Part shown: positions 1 to 8,090 of the stretch, piece after piece
Layout: every line of letters begins with the position of its first letter
How positions within the stretch are numbered: the first letter of the stretch is position 1
Source of the DNA: Acephala macrosclerotiorum
Taxonomy: Eukaryota > Ascomycota > Leotiomycetes > Helotiales > Mollisiaceae
Length of the DNA: 26,203 nucleotides
Reading direction: 5' to 3'
Assembly: GCA_014904845.1 (NCBI GenBank)
Contig: MU119449.1
Location: 56,777 to 82,979, forward strand
Translations under genes and position numbers: made by a program
The notes under the pieces: generated by a model
Seen by the model: the letters and a program-made list of their open reading frames with translations, nothing else
Database searches by the model: none
Told to the model about the DNA's origin: nothing

Positions 1-410
1 AAAAATAATAAAAATAAAAATTCGTAAAAATTAAAATCGATTTTTTATTAATATTTTTTATTTATAATAAAAAATAATAAAAATATTTATAAATTAAAAA
101 TTCTTTTTTTTAATATATAATTCGTAAATTTTAAATAATTATATTTTTATAATTTTAATAAAATTATTTAATAAACGAATATTTATAAATATTAAAAAAA
201 AAATATTTAATTTTTAAATATTATTTATATTATAAATATAATTAATTATTAAACATATATTATTTAATTTAAATTTACAAATTAATTAAAATAAAATAAT
301 AATAATTTTATATTTTTTTAATATAAATATAAATATATTATAATATTTTTTAAATTTAATTAATATAAAAATCGAAATAAAAAAAACAAATTAAAAAAAT
401 TAAAAAATTA

Positions 411-443
<33 letters not shown>

Positions 444-653
444 ATTAAAAAATTAAAATATTAATATTAAAAATTTTTTAAAATTTAATATTTTAAATAT
501 TTATATTAATAATAATAATAATTAATTATTTTTTAAATTATTATTTATATTTTTTAAATATATTAATGTTTTTTTACAATTAATAAATTAAAAAAATAAT
601 TTTATAAATAATATATTATAAATTTTATTTTTTTTAATAATAATTATTATTAG
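1..653. other. A+T-rich decayed DNA, no gene
   Basis: Almost only A and T. The few C and G are mostly in CpG within tcg or acg contexts. No open frame with coding character is present on either strand. The only structure I see is a perfect (TAA)n/(TTA)n palindrome at 409-440, listed separately. It is best read as heavily mutated old repeat DNA; its original identity cannot be recovered by eye. Confidence 0.8.
409..440. repeat. Perfect 32-bp AT palindrome of trinucleotide repeats
   Basis: A run of AAT triplets (409-424) is followed directly by a run of ATT triplets (425-440). The two 16-base arms are exactly complementary with no spacer, so the strand can fold into a spacerless hairpin. It is probably microsatellite-like in origin. 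No function is implied. Confidence 0.75.
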
Positions 654-864
654 TATTACTAAAAATACTTATTATTAATAATAAATCAAAAACAAAATAA
701 ACAAATAAATTGAATAATTCATTAATTGATTGTAAGTTGTAAATCTAATAAATGCGCAAAAATTGAAAAATATAATCTCAATTCTGGCGCAAGCAGTACT
801 AGTCCCGATCTGGCCTAGTGCCGCACGTGACTACTAAACTAATATTGTACTTATATTAGTAATT
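654..864 (+). repeat. Dispersed repeat R1 (MITE-like or LTR fragment)
   Basis: This 211-bp segment matches 12650-12862 in the same orientation. Positions 721-849 align to 12713-12841 without gaps over 129 bp, with seven differences, all transitions. The outer parts align with small indels and are more decayed. The ends carry short inverted repeats (attactaa at 655-662, ttagtaat at 856-863), which suggests a small non-autonomous DNA element. I could not find a convincing target-site duplication, so an LTR fragment remains possible. The G+C-rich centre (about 783-832) stands out from its surroundings. A short element would fall under the length limit for RIP, which would explain its preservation. 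Confidence 0.75.
793..824. other. Hairpin in the G+C-rich core of R1
   Basis: Arms gcagtactag (793-802) and ctagtgccgc (815-824) pair around a 12-base loop (tcccgatctggc). Two of ten pairs are now A-C or T-G type mismatches that a single transition would restore. The loop is identical in the R2 copy. A CACGTG hexamer overlaps the end at 824-829. The role is unknown: it could be a structural end of a mobile element or a remnant of a transcript. Confidence 0.6.
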
Positions 865-994
865 CTTTTTTTGTAATAAGAATTAATTCAATTCAATCAT
901 TTAAAAGAGCGCTTTTATTCTCTTTTTTTATCGTAGTCTATTGATACGTAAAACTCGCTAATATTCTAATGTAAAAATCATGTGATTAAACTTT

Positions 995-1042
995 GAGAAT
1001 AACGCTAGTAAACTAACGCTATTCTCGAAGTTCATCGAGAAT
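995..1042. other. Overlapping alternative hairpins
   Basis: GAGAAT at 995-1000 pairs with ATTCTC at 1021-1026 in a 32-base near-palindrome (995-1026) whose few mismatches are single-transition type. The same ATTCTC is also the left arm of a perfect 8-bp hairpin, attctcga (1021-1028) with tcgagaat (1035-1042), around a 6-base loop. The two structures share an arm and exclude each other. A further partial gagatta/taattctc pair follows at about 1053-1070. Sequence structure only; function unknown. Confidence 0.65.
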
Positions 1043-1049
1043 TATAAAT
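1043..1049 (+). promoter_or_regulatory. Possible TATA box of the LTR-like island
   Basis: TATAAAT lies directly after the hairpin pair and about 30 bases before a pyrimidine-rich segment that could hold a start site. In such A+T-rich DNA a TATA match means little alone. It is listed because the surrounding island is of moderate GC. Confidence 0.25.
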
Positions 1050-1122
1050 GCCGAGATTAAAGTAATTCTCTTTTTCTTGGTTTTATAAATCAAATAATCA
1101 CAAGATTCGAAATACAATACAA

Positions 1123-1984
1123 AAATTTTTTTTTTTTTATTTTTTTTTTAATAAATATTTTTTTTAATTCTTTGTATTGTTTTTATCGTTTTTTTTTCTT
1201 TTAATCTATTTTTTTATTCGAATTTTAAAGTAATTCATATTTAGAAACTTTTTTAAAATTTTATTAAATATTGATTTTATTATAATATTTATTGAATTAT
1301 TTTAATCGTTAATTTATCGAATTTTTTATAGTTTTTTACGTTTATACAATTAATAAAAAATTATAATATCGATTATAAAACGCTTTTTTTTAATCGTTTT
1401 TAATTTGATTAAATACTCGTATAACGAATATAAATTTATATAAACGATTATCGAGATTTTAAAGAGATCGAATTATTAAATAATTATATTAATAATAAAT
1501 TCGATTACGATTATTATATCGATTTTTTTTATTATATTATATATCTCAAAAATTAAAACGCTTTTAATAATGCGTTTGTTTTTAATAGAATTGTAATAAA
1601 TAAATAAAATTTGATTTCGAATTTTTTATTATTTAATTAACGTTTATTTATTAAAATAATTTTATATTTAATTTAAAAATTAAAATTTTTATTGTTTACA
1701 AATAAATTATCGATAAAAACGAAAAATTTCATTATAAATAAATTAAAAATAATATATTTAAATTTTTAATTCAAATTTTTAATTTATTATTTCAATTTTT
1801 TATTCAATATAATAATTTTTTTCTTTATTGAATTTTGATATTAAATAATAATAAATTATAGTAATATAAGTTTTTTTAGTTTATTATTTTCAATATTTAA
1901 TTTGAAAATTAAATAATTTAATATTTATTAATTTAATTTTTTTATTTTTATTTTTTTATTGTAATTAAATCGTATTTTCGAATT
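1123..1984. other. A+T-rich decayed DNA, no gene
   Basis: Dense T and A runs with scattered CpG. Both strands are closed in all frames at gene scale. It directly abuts the copia insertion site, so together with 8324 onward it is the pre-insertion target. I see no identifiable motif. Confidence 0.75.
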
Positions 1985-1989
1985 GAATT
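1985..1989. repeat. Target-site duplication, left copy (gaatt)
   Basis: The five bases gaatt directly precede the 5' LTR and recur directly after the 3' LTR at 8319-8323. A 5-bp duplication is the normal product of Ty1/copia integration. It survived exactly on both sides. Confidence 0.93.
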
Positions 1990-2006
1990 TATCGGTTCAA
2001 TCATGT

Positions 2007-2022
2007 GATCGCTTAAGCGATC
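2007..2022. other. Perfect 16-bp palindrome in the 5' LTR
   Basis: gatcgcttaagcgatc is its own reverse complement. In the 3' LTR the same place (8108-8123) has two transitions that break it. It could be a protein-binding site in the U3 enhancer region, but this is inference from symmetry only. Confidence 0.6.
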
Positions 2023-2110
2023 GGCTAGATGATCTAGCTATGATCTCTATTGCCCTTGGCAACAGTTGCCCTAGCGTCTACTCTTTAATCTTACGTCTAC
2101 TCTGTTTAAT

Positions 2111-2116
2111 TATATA
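2111..2116 (+). promoter_or_regulatory. Probable LTR TATA box
   Basis: TATATA sits in the middle of the 5' LTR within a block (2101-2120) that is identical in both LTRs. The hairpin-forming segment follows at once. In a copia LTR the TATA box marks the U3/R junction region and would drive the full-length RNA. No start site can be fixed by eye. Confidence 0.5.
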
Positions 2117-2217
2117 GGTAGAGAGATGCCTTTTCTGAGAAGAGGCAAACAGAATTGAATTATTGATATCAGATTAAGATTTTAGTGTTTCGTGATTTGT
2201 TTTTGGACGTTTCAATA

Positions 2218-2574
2218 CTGATCAATAGTTAAACTCGTTCGATTACAGAGTAGTAAAGTTACTTACGAAGAGACAGCAATTGAATAAAATCGATCGAACA
2301 AGAAAGTTTAGATTGTACGCAATCTACTGATTCAATTGAACGTAAGAAAGAGTAGCTTTTGCTTGTACTAAAAAAGACTATTAAATCTCTAAAGAATATT
2401 ACGATCTCACGCTTGCTTTGTTTTCCCCGGCCTGAAATTGATTGATTTTTTACTTTACGCTTTATCGCGTATTAACAACGAGTACTTTATTGTAACTTAT
2501 TAAACAATATCAAAAAAAAAAAAAAAAAAAAAAACAATTTTCACGAGCTCAATACGAAAATTCATCGAATCAAT
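2218..2574 (+). other. Untranslated leader of the copia element
   Basis: 357 bases between the 5' LTR and the gag start. The primer-binding site should begin at or just after 2218, but I see no TGG-type start complementary to a tRNA 3' end. Either this family uses an internal tRNA fragment, as some copia elements do, or the site has been mutated. A run of 23 A lies near the end of the leader. The last in-frame stop before gag is TAA at 2473. Confidence 0.75.
2512..2534. repeat. Run of 23 A in the copia leader
   Basis: An uninterrupted homopolymer 40 bases upstream of the gag ATG. It may be slippage expansion or part of the element's original A-rich leader. Its length could be mis-assembled. 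Confidence 0.85.
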
Positions 2575-4140
2575 ATGTCTATCGAGCACGATACGACTCG
2601 ATAAAATGCTCTTCGAGAGCACGACTATACTCTCTCAAAGTACGACTCTGATCAGAGAGAGATTTCTCCACTACTTTTTCTATTTCTCGATTCAATACAA
2701 TATACATTGGAATAAATACAGAGTTTTAAGGCGAGAGGTGATCGAGACTATAGATTATAAGTGGAATATAAAGAAGCATTTTCAGAATAGACAAAGGAAA
2801 TGTTTGAGAAGAAAATAGACAGAAACACGAGAAAAAAACTACGTAAGGCGTTGCGAATAAACGGAGTATAAGTATCGAAAAAACGATTTACTAAAGTCTT
2901 AAGAGTATTGACAGATATTGCAAATGAGAAAAGACAATCAAAGTAGTCGCATAAAAAGATTGTAGAAATGAGTTTAGTAGGAAATTTCAATTTATAGAGG
3001 AATATAATCGATCCAAAGATAAAATAGATTCGAAAACTAGCGTTTTCCGCTATTTCTATCGAGAAAATTAAAAAGATAGTATTGGCACTTTCGAACTCTT
3101 TTCCTCAATCACTAAGACTTGCTACAGAACTTTTTATAGAGCAAATGACACTACTCGAACGTACGACACTCTAAAAACAATTCTAAGAGCGCAATAAAAT
3201 ATTGTTACTAGATTTATCGCCAAAAAACGAGAACTTGAAACGAAACTCGTCGTTCTTATTATTACTAGAAATTGAAAAATTGTCAAAGGATTCTAATCGA
3301 TCAATATACAATTTCAATCGCGAGAATCAAACAATACCCAGTCTCGACAGAGAATTAATTACTCTTATGAAAATCTACGATAACAAGCTCAAATACTACG
3401 AAGAAAAAAACTTATTGAATATATCTATACGAGTATTTGAAGACTTATATCCGAAAGCAAGCGTTAGATTTGAGAACTATCGTAACGCGTTCTCGATTAT
3501 ATTTGCCGACGAGACTAGTGAGTTCTATTACTAGAAGCTCGCTGAGAAAAGTCTACTTTTCGATAGAATGATTGAGATTGTAAGATTGAACTTTGAGATC
3601 GAAAAACGCCGAAATAGGATACTCAATTGGTAGAACACGATTACACTCGCATTAATTCGAGCGCAAAATCCAAACAAAACGACCTTCGAATGCTTCGAGA
3701 TACTGCGCCAAAGACTGATCCAAAAACAGTTTGATCTACGCTCGAACGTGCGAACAAAGACCACTATACGGAACAAGCTCTACTACGTTTGCCGGAGCGT
3801 ACTAGAGTACTACTAAGCGCTTTTTCGACTTTCATCGAACTTCTAAGCGGCATGTGAAAACGTTCGCAACGCGATTTCACTTCAAGCGAAAGTAGAAACA
3901 GTCTCTAGGACTTTTATAGTCGAAAAAAGAAAAGCCCATCGAAATATAATCGAATTATATTTCGTAGACTGCAAATATTACGATAAAAGCACTCGATATA
4001 GCGATTGAACTAGTCACAAAAAGTCGATAATATATTAAAACGGAAAGAAGTACTTCGTCTGTGAGAACTCGGATTATTGAAGTACTCGCTATACGCTAAA
4101 AAAAAGAAAAAAAGCGTACGACGACTTTAAGAAGTCGAGA
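2575..4140 (+). other. Gag (capsid/nucleocapsid) part of the copia frame
   Basis: This N-terminal third is charged and rich in Lys and Glu, as copia Gag is. It holds 17 of the 35 stops in 522 codons, the densest region. The first 200 codons show no recognisable motif. A second possible metal-binding stretch lies at 3970-4020 (C-K-Y-Y, then Y and H residues), degenerate in the same way as the main knuckle. The boundary with protease is approximate. Confidence 0.75.
4051..4092 (+). other. Nucleocapsid zinc knuckle, degenerate
   Basis: The residues read Y-F-V-C-E-N-S-D-Y, stop, S-T-R-Y. The spacing is exactly C-X2-C-X4-(C/H)-X4-(H/C), the RNA-binding CCHC-type knuckle. Only the second Cys (4060) remains. 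The other three metal ligands are Tyr (4051, 4075, 4090), each one transition from Cys or His. The TGA at 4078 stands where fungal copia knuckles have Trp. It could not bind zinc as it reads now. Confidence 0.8.
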
Positions 4141-4467
4141 CCGTTCGACAAAAACAAGATGACTCAATTCGTAACTGAGTTCGAAAGACTAGATCTCGAT
4201 ATCGCTGAGAAATACGAACAATTTATCGTTGAACTTGCCAAAGAAAGAGATTTACACGAAAACGATATCACGCGATCGATCAATTATTTCATGACATTCT
4301 ACGGTACGATTAATAGACTTAAAATTATCGAATTACTCGATCGCTAATCAATTTATTATACGATATCGAGTGCCGCAATGCAATCGAGACTACTTTCGAT
4401 GTCTATTAATACAAAGGCGTATTTGACGAGTCGTTACGCATCAGACGTCTTTATAGGCATTATAATC

Positions 4468-4479
4468 GATACTGGCGCC
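4468..4479 (+). other. Aspartic protease active site (DTGA)
   Basis: gat-act-ggc-gcc encodes the D-T-G-A catalytic triad motif of retroviral-type aspartic protease, which would cut the polyprotein. It is preceded by hydrophobic residues (G-I-I-I) as expected. The motif is intact, but a TAA follows at 4483, two codons later. The protease domain probably runs from about 4390 to 4750. Confidence 0.88.
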
Positions 4480-4869
4480 GTCTAACGATCGACTGCCGGC
4501 GAAGGCCAATACTTGACTTTTCAACGGATTCGAAACGTCAAATTGAACAGATTTAAAACTAAAGAAACAGTAATCAAATTTGAAATCGGCGAAATTTCAT
4601 CTCTTGAGACTATCGACGTCGACACGCCAATTAAACGTATTACGTTTTACGTAGTCCCAGTAGACGTACTTTTTTTACTGTGTCTTCAAAACATAAACAA
4701 ATTGCGAATTAAATTCGATAATTTTAATAATGTGTTTGTTCGAGATAAACGGCGTACATTTATTATTAGAGCGTTTGAATATCTTTAAATATTGTTTGAT
4801 TTACTCGAAAGTTTGATTTATAGTAATTGTAAGATTTCTACGGCAGAGGTCGATTTCATTACTTGTCAC

Positions 4870-5772
4870 TTGATTGAAACGGAGTTCAGACGATTGCACA
4901 AACGCTTCGAATATTTATCGATCGCCAGATTCGCGCGAGTACTAGAGCGTAAAAAACATTTTACGAACTTCGAAGAAATTAAAAAAATAACGAGATTTTG
5001 CTAGCAATATCAAATAAATAGTAAATCTCTCGATCGCTTCAAGTTTACATTGCGCGACGACTATGACTTTAATCACTCCGTCTATTTAAACGTATTGTGA
5101 ATCGATGGGAAGTCAATACTTCAGGTCGTAGACGAGACTACAGTATTTTAAGCCGCGAGATTCCTTGTAGATATGTCGGCGAAAAAGGCATAGAACGCTT
5201 TTCGAGTGTATTGGATCGACGTTTACTTTGGACTATCGGCATTTGTTATTCATAACTCCAGAACGAATTTCAATTCTAAGGAATTTCGCGATAACGCTAA
5301 GAGTATAAATATCGACTCGAAAACTATATTAGTAGAGGCTTATAACTCGATTGGTCTAGTAGAGAGATACCACGTTCCATTGAAGCGTGCGTATAATATA
5401 CTACTTCGAGAACTCCTCGATTTGCGAAAGGAAAAGCGACTTTAAATGGCGATTAAAGCAATTAACGATACGGCGGGATCGAACGACATTATTTCTACAC
5501 TTTTTGTTTTCGGCGCCTACTTTCGAATGTCACAATGGGACGCGCTTACAATATCAATTGCTGCTAGAGTTAAAGCGATAGAAAGTGCAATAATCGCGAT
5601 TCGAGAATGTCACGCTATTCGCCAAATCAACGACGTTCTACGAATGAGAAATAGTCCACGGAATTATTATTTGATCGATTTATCTTTAAATTCAAACGTG
5701 TTTGTTTAAAGAGAAAGCAAAAAATGAAAAAAACTATACACGCTTTTAGTAGTAAATAGAAAGACATATTAA
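4870..5772 (+). other. Integrase domain, catalytic positions mutated
   Basis: The N-terminal zinc-binding domain shows H (4897), X4, then Y (4912), and C (4999), X2, Y (5008): the HHCC layout with one His and one Cys replaced by Tyr. The core shows N at 5254 and E at 5362 with exactly 35 residues between them, the D-D35-E spacing with the second Asp now Asn. The first Asp position is most likely the N at 5089, in V-Y-L-N-V-L. Each change needs one C-to-T or G-to-A step. Stops lie at 5002, 5098, 5149, 5191, 5443, 5707, 5725 and 5770. Integrase would join the cDNA to the target. It is inactive here. Confidence 0.88.
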
Positions 5773-6177
5773 TTACAATTACCAAATAGACCAAGGAGTT
5801 TCCGCAGTATTGCAATAAAACTATTTTATTAAGACTTCAAGCAATTCGAAGAATAATCAAAAGATTATTCATTAAAAGAAAATTTGCCAGAGAATCTAGA
5901 CCCAGAATCAAACTTCTTTAAAAGGAGTTCGAAAACAAAGAAAAATATGCTTGATTTATTTTACTCGATCGAGAAAACTTCGTATACTTCGAAAAAGAAT
6001 TTACGCCTATTTCGAATTGCGATAAAGATCTTTTTTTACGTTTTTAGTCTCGACGAATATATCTATATAACAATTTGTATAGATGTAGAAATTTTCGAAG
6101 TTTACTTGATCGAGAAAAAGACTAAAAATAAGCAATTGTTTATAGATTTTCGCGCAAAAGAAATCATTACTATTTCA

Positions 6178-6970
6178 AGCGATTCGTTTGCAGTTTCCCG
6201 TAAGAAGGAAATTGATGGATTAATCGCGAAAGAAGTCTTTGAATTGATTCTTAATAACTCGAAAGAGATTGGCAATCAACGGATCTTCGACTCAAGACTA
6301 GTAGACGAAGTCAAAGGCATGAAAACGGCAATTCTATACGAGAAATCTCGTCTTGTGATCCAAGTATTCAACGATGAAAACAAGAAAACAGTACTGATTC
6401 AATTCTCGATCATTCAGCGCGTTAATCAACGAATTATCGTCGCTTTAACTTTATCTCTCAAATCCAAAGAAATCAGTTTTTACTTGAGAGACATTACTCA
6501 AATATACGTGCAATCAATAACTCTACTAGCACGTGTTATCTTCGTCAGATCTTCGAAGGAAATAACGGATAAATTCTTATCGAACGTCGTTTTCAAAGTG
6601 ATTAAACCTTTCTACGGAGTCTCGGAAGCGGGAATGCACTGATATAGAACGTATAGTGCTTACTACAAAGACAAACTCTCAATAGAACTCTCAATTTTCG
6701 ATCTTTGTCTACTCATTACGAAAAGTAATTATACTTTATTCGGGATAATCGGTATGCAAACTGACGATACGCTCATTTTGAGAAATTAAGCCTTTGTAGA
6801 ACTAGAGGACTTTGAGCTGCAAAAGGTCAAACTGCTAGCTAAATCTATAAAGTCTTTTACGTCGAATACTCTTCTACTGTTCAACGGATGTAAGCTAGCA
6901 GTGAATGAGACCGGAAATGGGATTGTGCTTTCGCAAAAAGGGCAAAGCAAGCACTTAGGTCTGGTTGATC
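6178..6970 (+). other. Reverse transcriptase domain
   Basis: Recognisable in order: S-R-L-V-D-E-V-K-G (about 6292-6318), E-K-S-R-L-V-I-Q (6346-6363), motif A L-R-D-I-T-Q with catalytic Asp at 6490, the K-P-F-Y-G-V-S-E-A-G segment (about 6604-6633), and the catalytic pair in M-Q-T-D-D-T-L at 6763-6768. All three catalytic Asp are kept, unlike in integrase and RNase H. Stops at 6640 and 6787 break it. The stretch 5857-6639 is 261 codons without a stop, the longest open run in the element, although it contains many CAA codons that could have become stops. Confidence 0.9.
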
Positions 6971-7179
6971 CGAAATCAAACTTCTATAAGTAGACGTACT
7001 TCGAGCAATGTGCTCGGGAAGTATATATTAGTTCTATCTGCCAATCGGAAACTGCGTACGACATGTCGACGGCAATTCAATACCAATATTTCGAAAAAAG
7101 GCAAGTTGCAGCGCTGAATAAGCGGCTACAATAGCAGATGGACAATCTCGATCGTGGGCTTCGGTTCCTTTGTCTAAAC

Positions 7180-7680
7180 TTATATTCAACGAAATTCTTC
7201 GTCTTTGTAAACGGCTCTTTTACTATGAATGAGGACTTCAGTTCGCAGATCGAGTATATCGTCGTTTTTGGCAATGAGACTTATAGCGATAAACAATTCG
7301 ACTTGCGGGGCAATTTACTCCACTAGAGTTCAACGAAGTGCAAAAGAGTTACTCGTACTGTCCTAGTTTCTGAGCTATACGCAATAACAGTAGAAATCGA
7401 TATGGGAATCTCGATTTCTACTACTTTTGACCTTATTATAAAACGACTCGAGTTGAATCCAATTCCCGTGGTTATTTGCATCGATTTCTTCTCTCTCTAC
7501 GAGTATATAGTCAAACTCGGCACTACTAAAGAAAAGCGTCTCATGATCGACATTATGACTATCAAACAATCGTATGAACGCAAGGAACTCTCGGAGATTC
7601 GGTGGATTGCTGGGAACAGTAATCCAATTGATACTATAACCAAGTTTAACGCTAATAAAATACTTGAGTCGCTCGTTAGT
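7180..7680 (+). other. RNase H domain, first catalytic Asp changed
   Basis: The F-V-N-G-S motif has Asn at 7210 where RNase H carries its first catalytic Asp (GAC to AAC). The other acidic residues remain: Glu at 7372 (S-E-L-Y), Asp at 7483 (C-I-D-F-F-S) and Asp at 7630 (N-P-I-D-T-I-T-K). The domain would degrade the RNA of the RNA-DNA hybrid. A TAG at 7324 sits two codons before S-T-K-C-K-R-V-T, at a conserved Trp position. Confidence 0.85.
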
Positions 7681-7847
7681 ACTAATCGCCTTAATATCAA
7701 AGTACAAAGATAAGTGCAATGTTCCGAAGCCCAGGAATCAGTCGACGAGAGCGAGAATAGCGGAGAGAGCGGTCGTTGAAAAAGACAGCACTAGAAAAAG
7801 AAACGTGTAATTATTGTTTTAGTGTTTTTAGTATTTTTCGATATTTT

Positions 7848-7898
7848 CGGTGTTTTCGAAAGTAAAGCTTCCGATTGGCTCAAAGGTTATAAACACCG
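7848..7898. other. Hairpin with 8-bp perfect arms
   Basis: cggtgttt (7848-7855) is exactly complementary to aaacaccg (7891-7898), with 35 bases between. It lies in the 3' untranslated part of the element and may structure the RNA. No known role. Confidence 0.5.
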
Positions 7899-8064
7899 GG
7901 TTTAAAAGAATTCCCCCAAGTCTGGCTTGATCGGTTAAGCATTACAACACGTGACGGCGATTAGTTCACGATCAGATTTTCTTTTAGTATTTGATAGTAG
8001 GACAGCGCATTAGTAGTCGCGGTAGTACTTTCCTTTGTATCTAGTTTACGAGTTAAAAAAAGCG

Positions 8065-8083
8065 TCTCTTTTCAAAAAGAGAA
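8065..8083 (+). promoter_or_regulatory. Candidate polypurine tract with inverted repeat
   Basis: aaaaagagaa (8074-8083) is the purine run nearest the 3' LTR, ending 7 bases before it, and would prime plus-strand DNA synthesis. The tract is also the right arm of a hairpin with tctctttt (8065-8072). A polypurine tract usually touches the LTR, so the gap lowers confidence; mutation of the last bases or another primer site is possible. Confidence 0.5.
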
Positions 8084-8090
8084 TTGCTAG

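Larger units (their letters stand above)
895..1122 (+). repeat. LTR-like island of moderate GC beside R1
   Basis: This stretch is clearly less decayed than its flanks and is rich in hairpins. It contains a TATAAAT box (1043-1049), then a pyrimidine-rich segment, and ends in an ACA-rich stretch around 1105-1122 before long T tracts. That order resembles the promoter and 3' end of a fungal LTR. There is no matching segment after R2 and no partner copy elsewhere in the window, so the identity is inferred. A solo LTR, or the right half of one LTR that begins in R1, are both possible. Confidence 0.4.
1990..2217 (+). repeat. 5' LTR of the copia element
   Basis: 228 bp, the same length as the 3' LTR, with 205 of 228 positions identical. 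All 23 differences are transitions. Canonical LTR ends are TG...CA; here they read TA (1990-1991) and TA (2216-2217), both explained by one G-to-A or C-to-T change. The 3' LTR keeps the terminal CA. The LTR holds a perfect 16-bp palindrome, a TATATA box at 2111-2116 and an imperfect hairpin at 2128-2146. At the differing sites the 5' copy carries the T/A state at about 6 and the 3' copy at about 17, so this copy is the less mutated one. Confidence 0.96.
2575..7713 (+). pseudogene. Copia gag-pol polyprotein, broken by 35 stops in one frame
   Basis: One reading frame of 1,712 codons runs from ATG 2575 (A at -3) to TAA 7711. It encoded capsid/nucleocapsid, aspartic protease, integrase, reverse transcriptase and RNase H as one polyprotein, the usual fungal copia arrangement. 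Internal stops begin at 2602, 2713, 2758, 2788, 2869, 2944, 2995, 3025, 3172, 3184, 3532, 3631, 3814, 3844, 4006, 4036, 4078, 4345, 4483, 4786, 5002, 5098, 5149, 5191, 5443, 5707, 5725, 5770, 5830, 5854, 6640, 6787, 6991, 7132 and 7324. Each is a TAA, TAG or TGA obtainable from CAA, CAG or TGG by C-to-T or G-to-A. Several fall where the family has Trp (4078, 5191, 6640, 7132, 7324). No insertion or deletion shifts the frame. The true end may be TAA 7711 or, if that is also a mutated codon, TGA 7777. Not functional. Confidence 0.95.
7714..8090 (+). other. 3' untranslated part of the copia element
   Basis: 377 bases between the pol stop and the 3' LTR, noticeably less A+T-rich than the flanks. 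It contains a long-range hairpin (7848-7898), a segment with CACGTGAC (about 7950-7957) and the purine tract before the LTR. A serine- and glutamate-rich tail would be read here to TGA 7777 if TAA 7711 is not the natural stop. Confidence 0.75.

Noticed and set aside
783..832. tRNA or SINE promoter in the R1/R2 core (tggcctagtg resembles an A box)
   Set aside because: There is no B box (GGTTCGANTCC type) at a proper distance and no cloverleaf. One hairpin and a partial A-box match are not enough.
970..990. Relationship between the LTR-like island and the copia LTR (both contain tcatgtgat)
   Set aside because: The match is nine bases with unrelated flanks.
2606..2818. Open frame of 70 codons at the start of the element
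   Set aside because: It is out of register with the gag-pol frame (ATG 2575, broken by TAA 2602) and has no motif. It is a shadow of gag opened by chance.
5884..6642. A separate 252-codon gene
   Set aside because: It is only the longest stop-free part of the polyprotein. It starts at a TTG with no reason for initiation and ends at a TGA in a conserved RT segment.
2748..7719. Minus-strand open frames inside the copia element (2748-2990, 3531-3776, 5627-5815, 7077-7274, 7375-7719, 7497-7700)
   Set aside because: All lie opposite recognisable gag-pol sequence. Their composition is the complement of coding DNA and no motif is seen.
7921..7990. Third copy of the R1 core in the copia 3' region (tctggc and cacgtgac both occur)
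   Set aside because: The spacing between the two strings differs and the sequence between does not align. Treated as chance sharing of short words.
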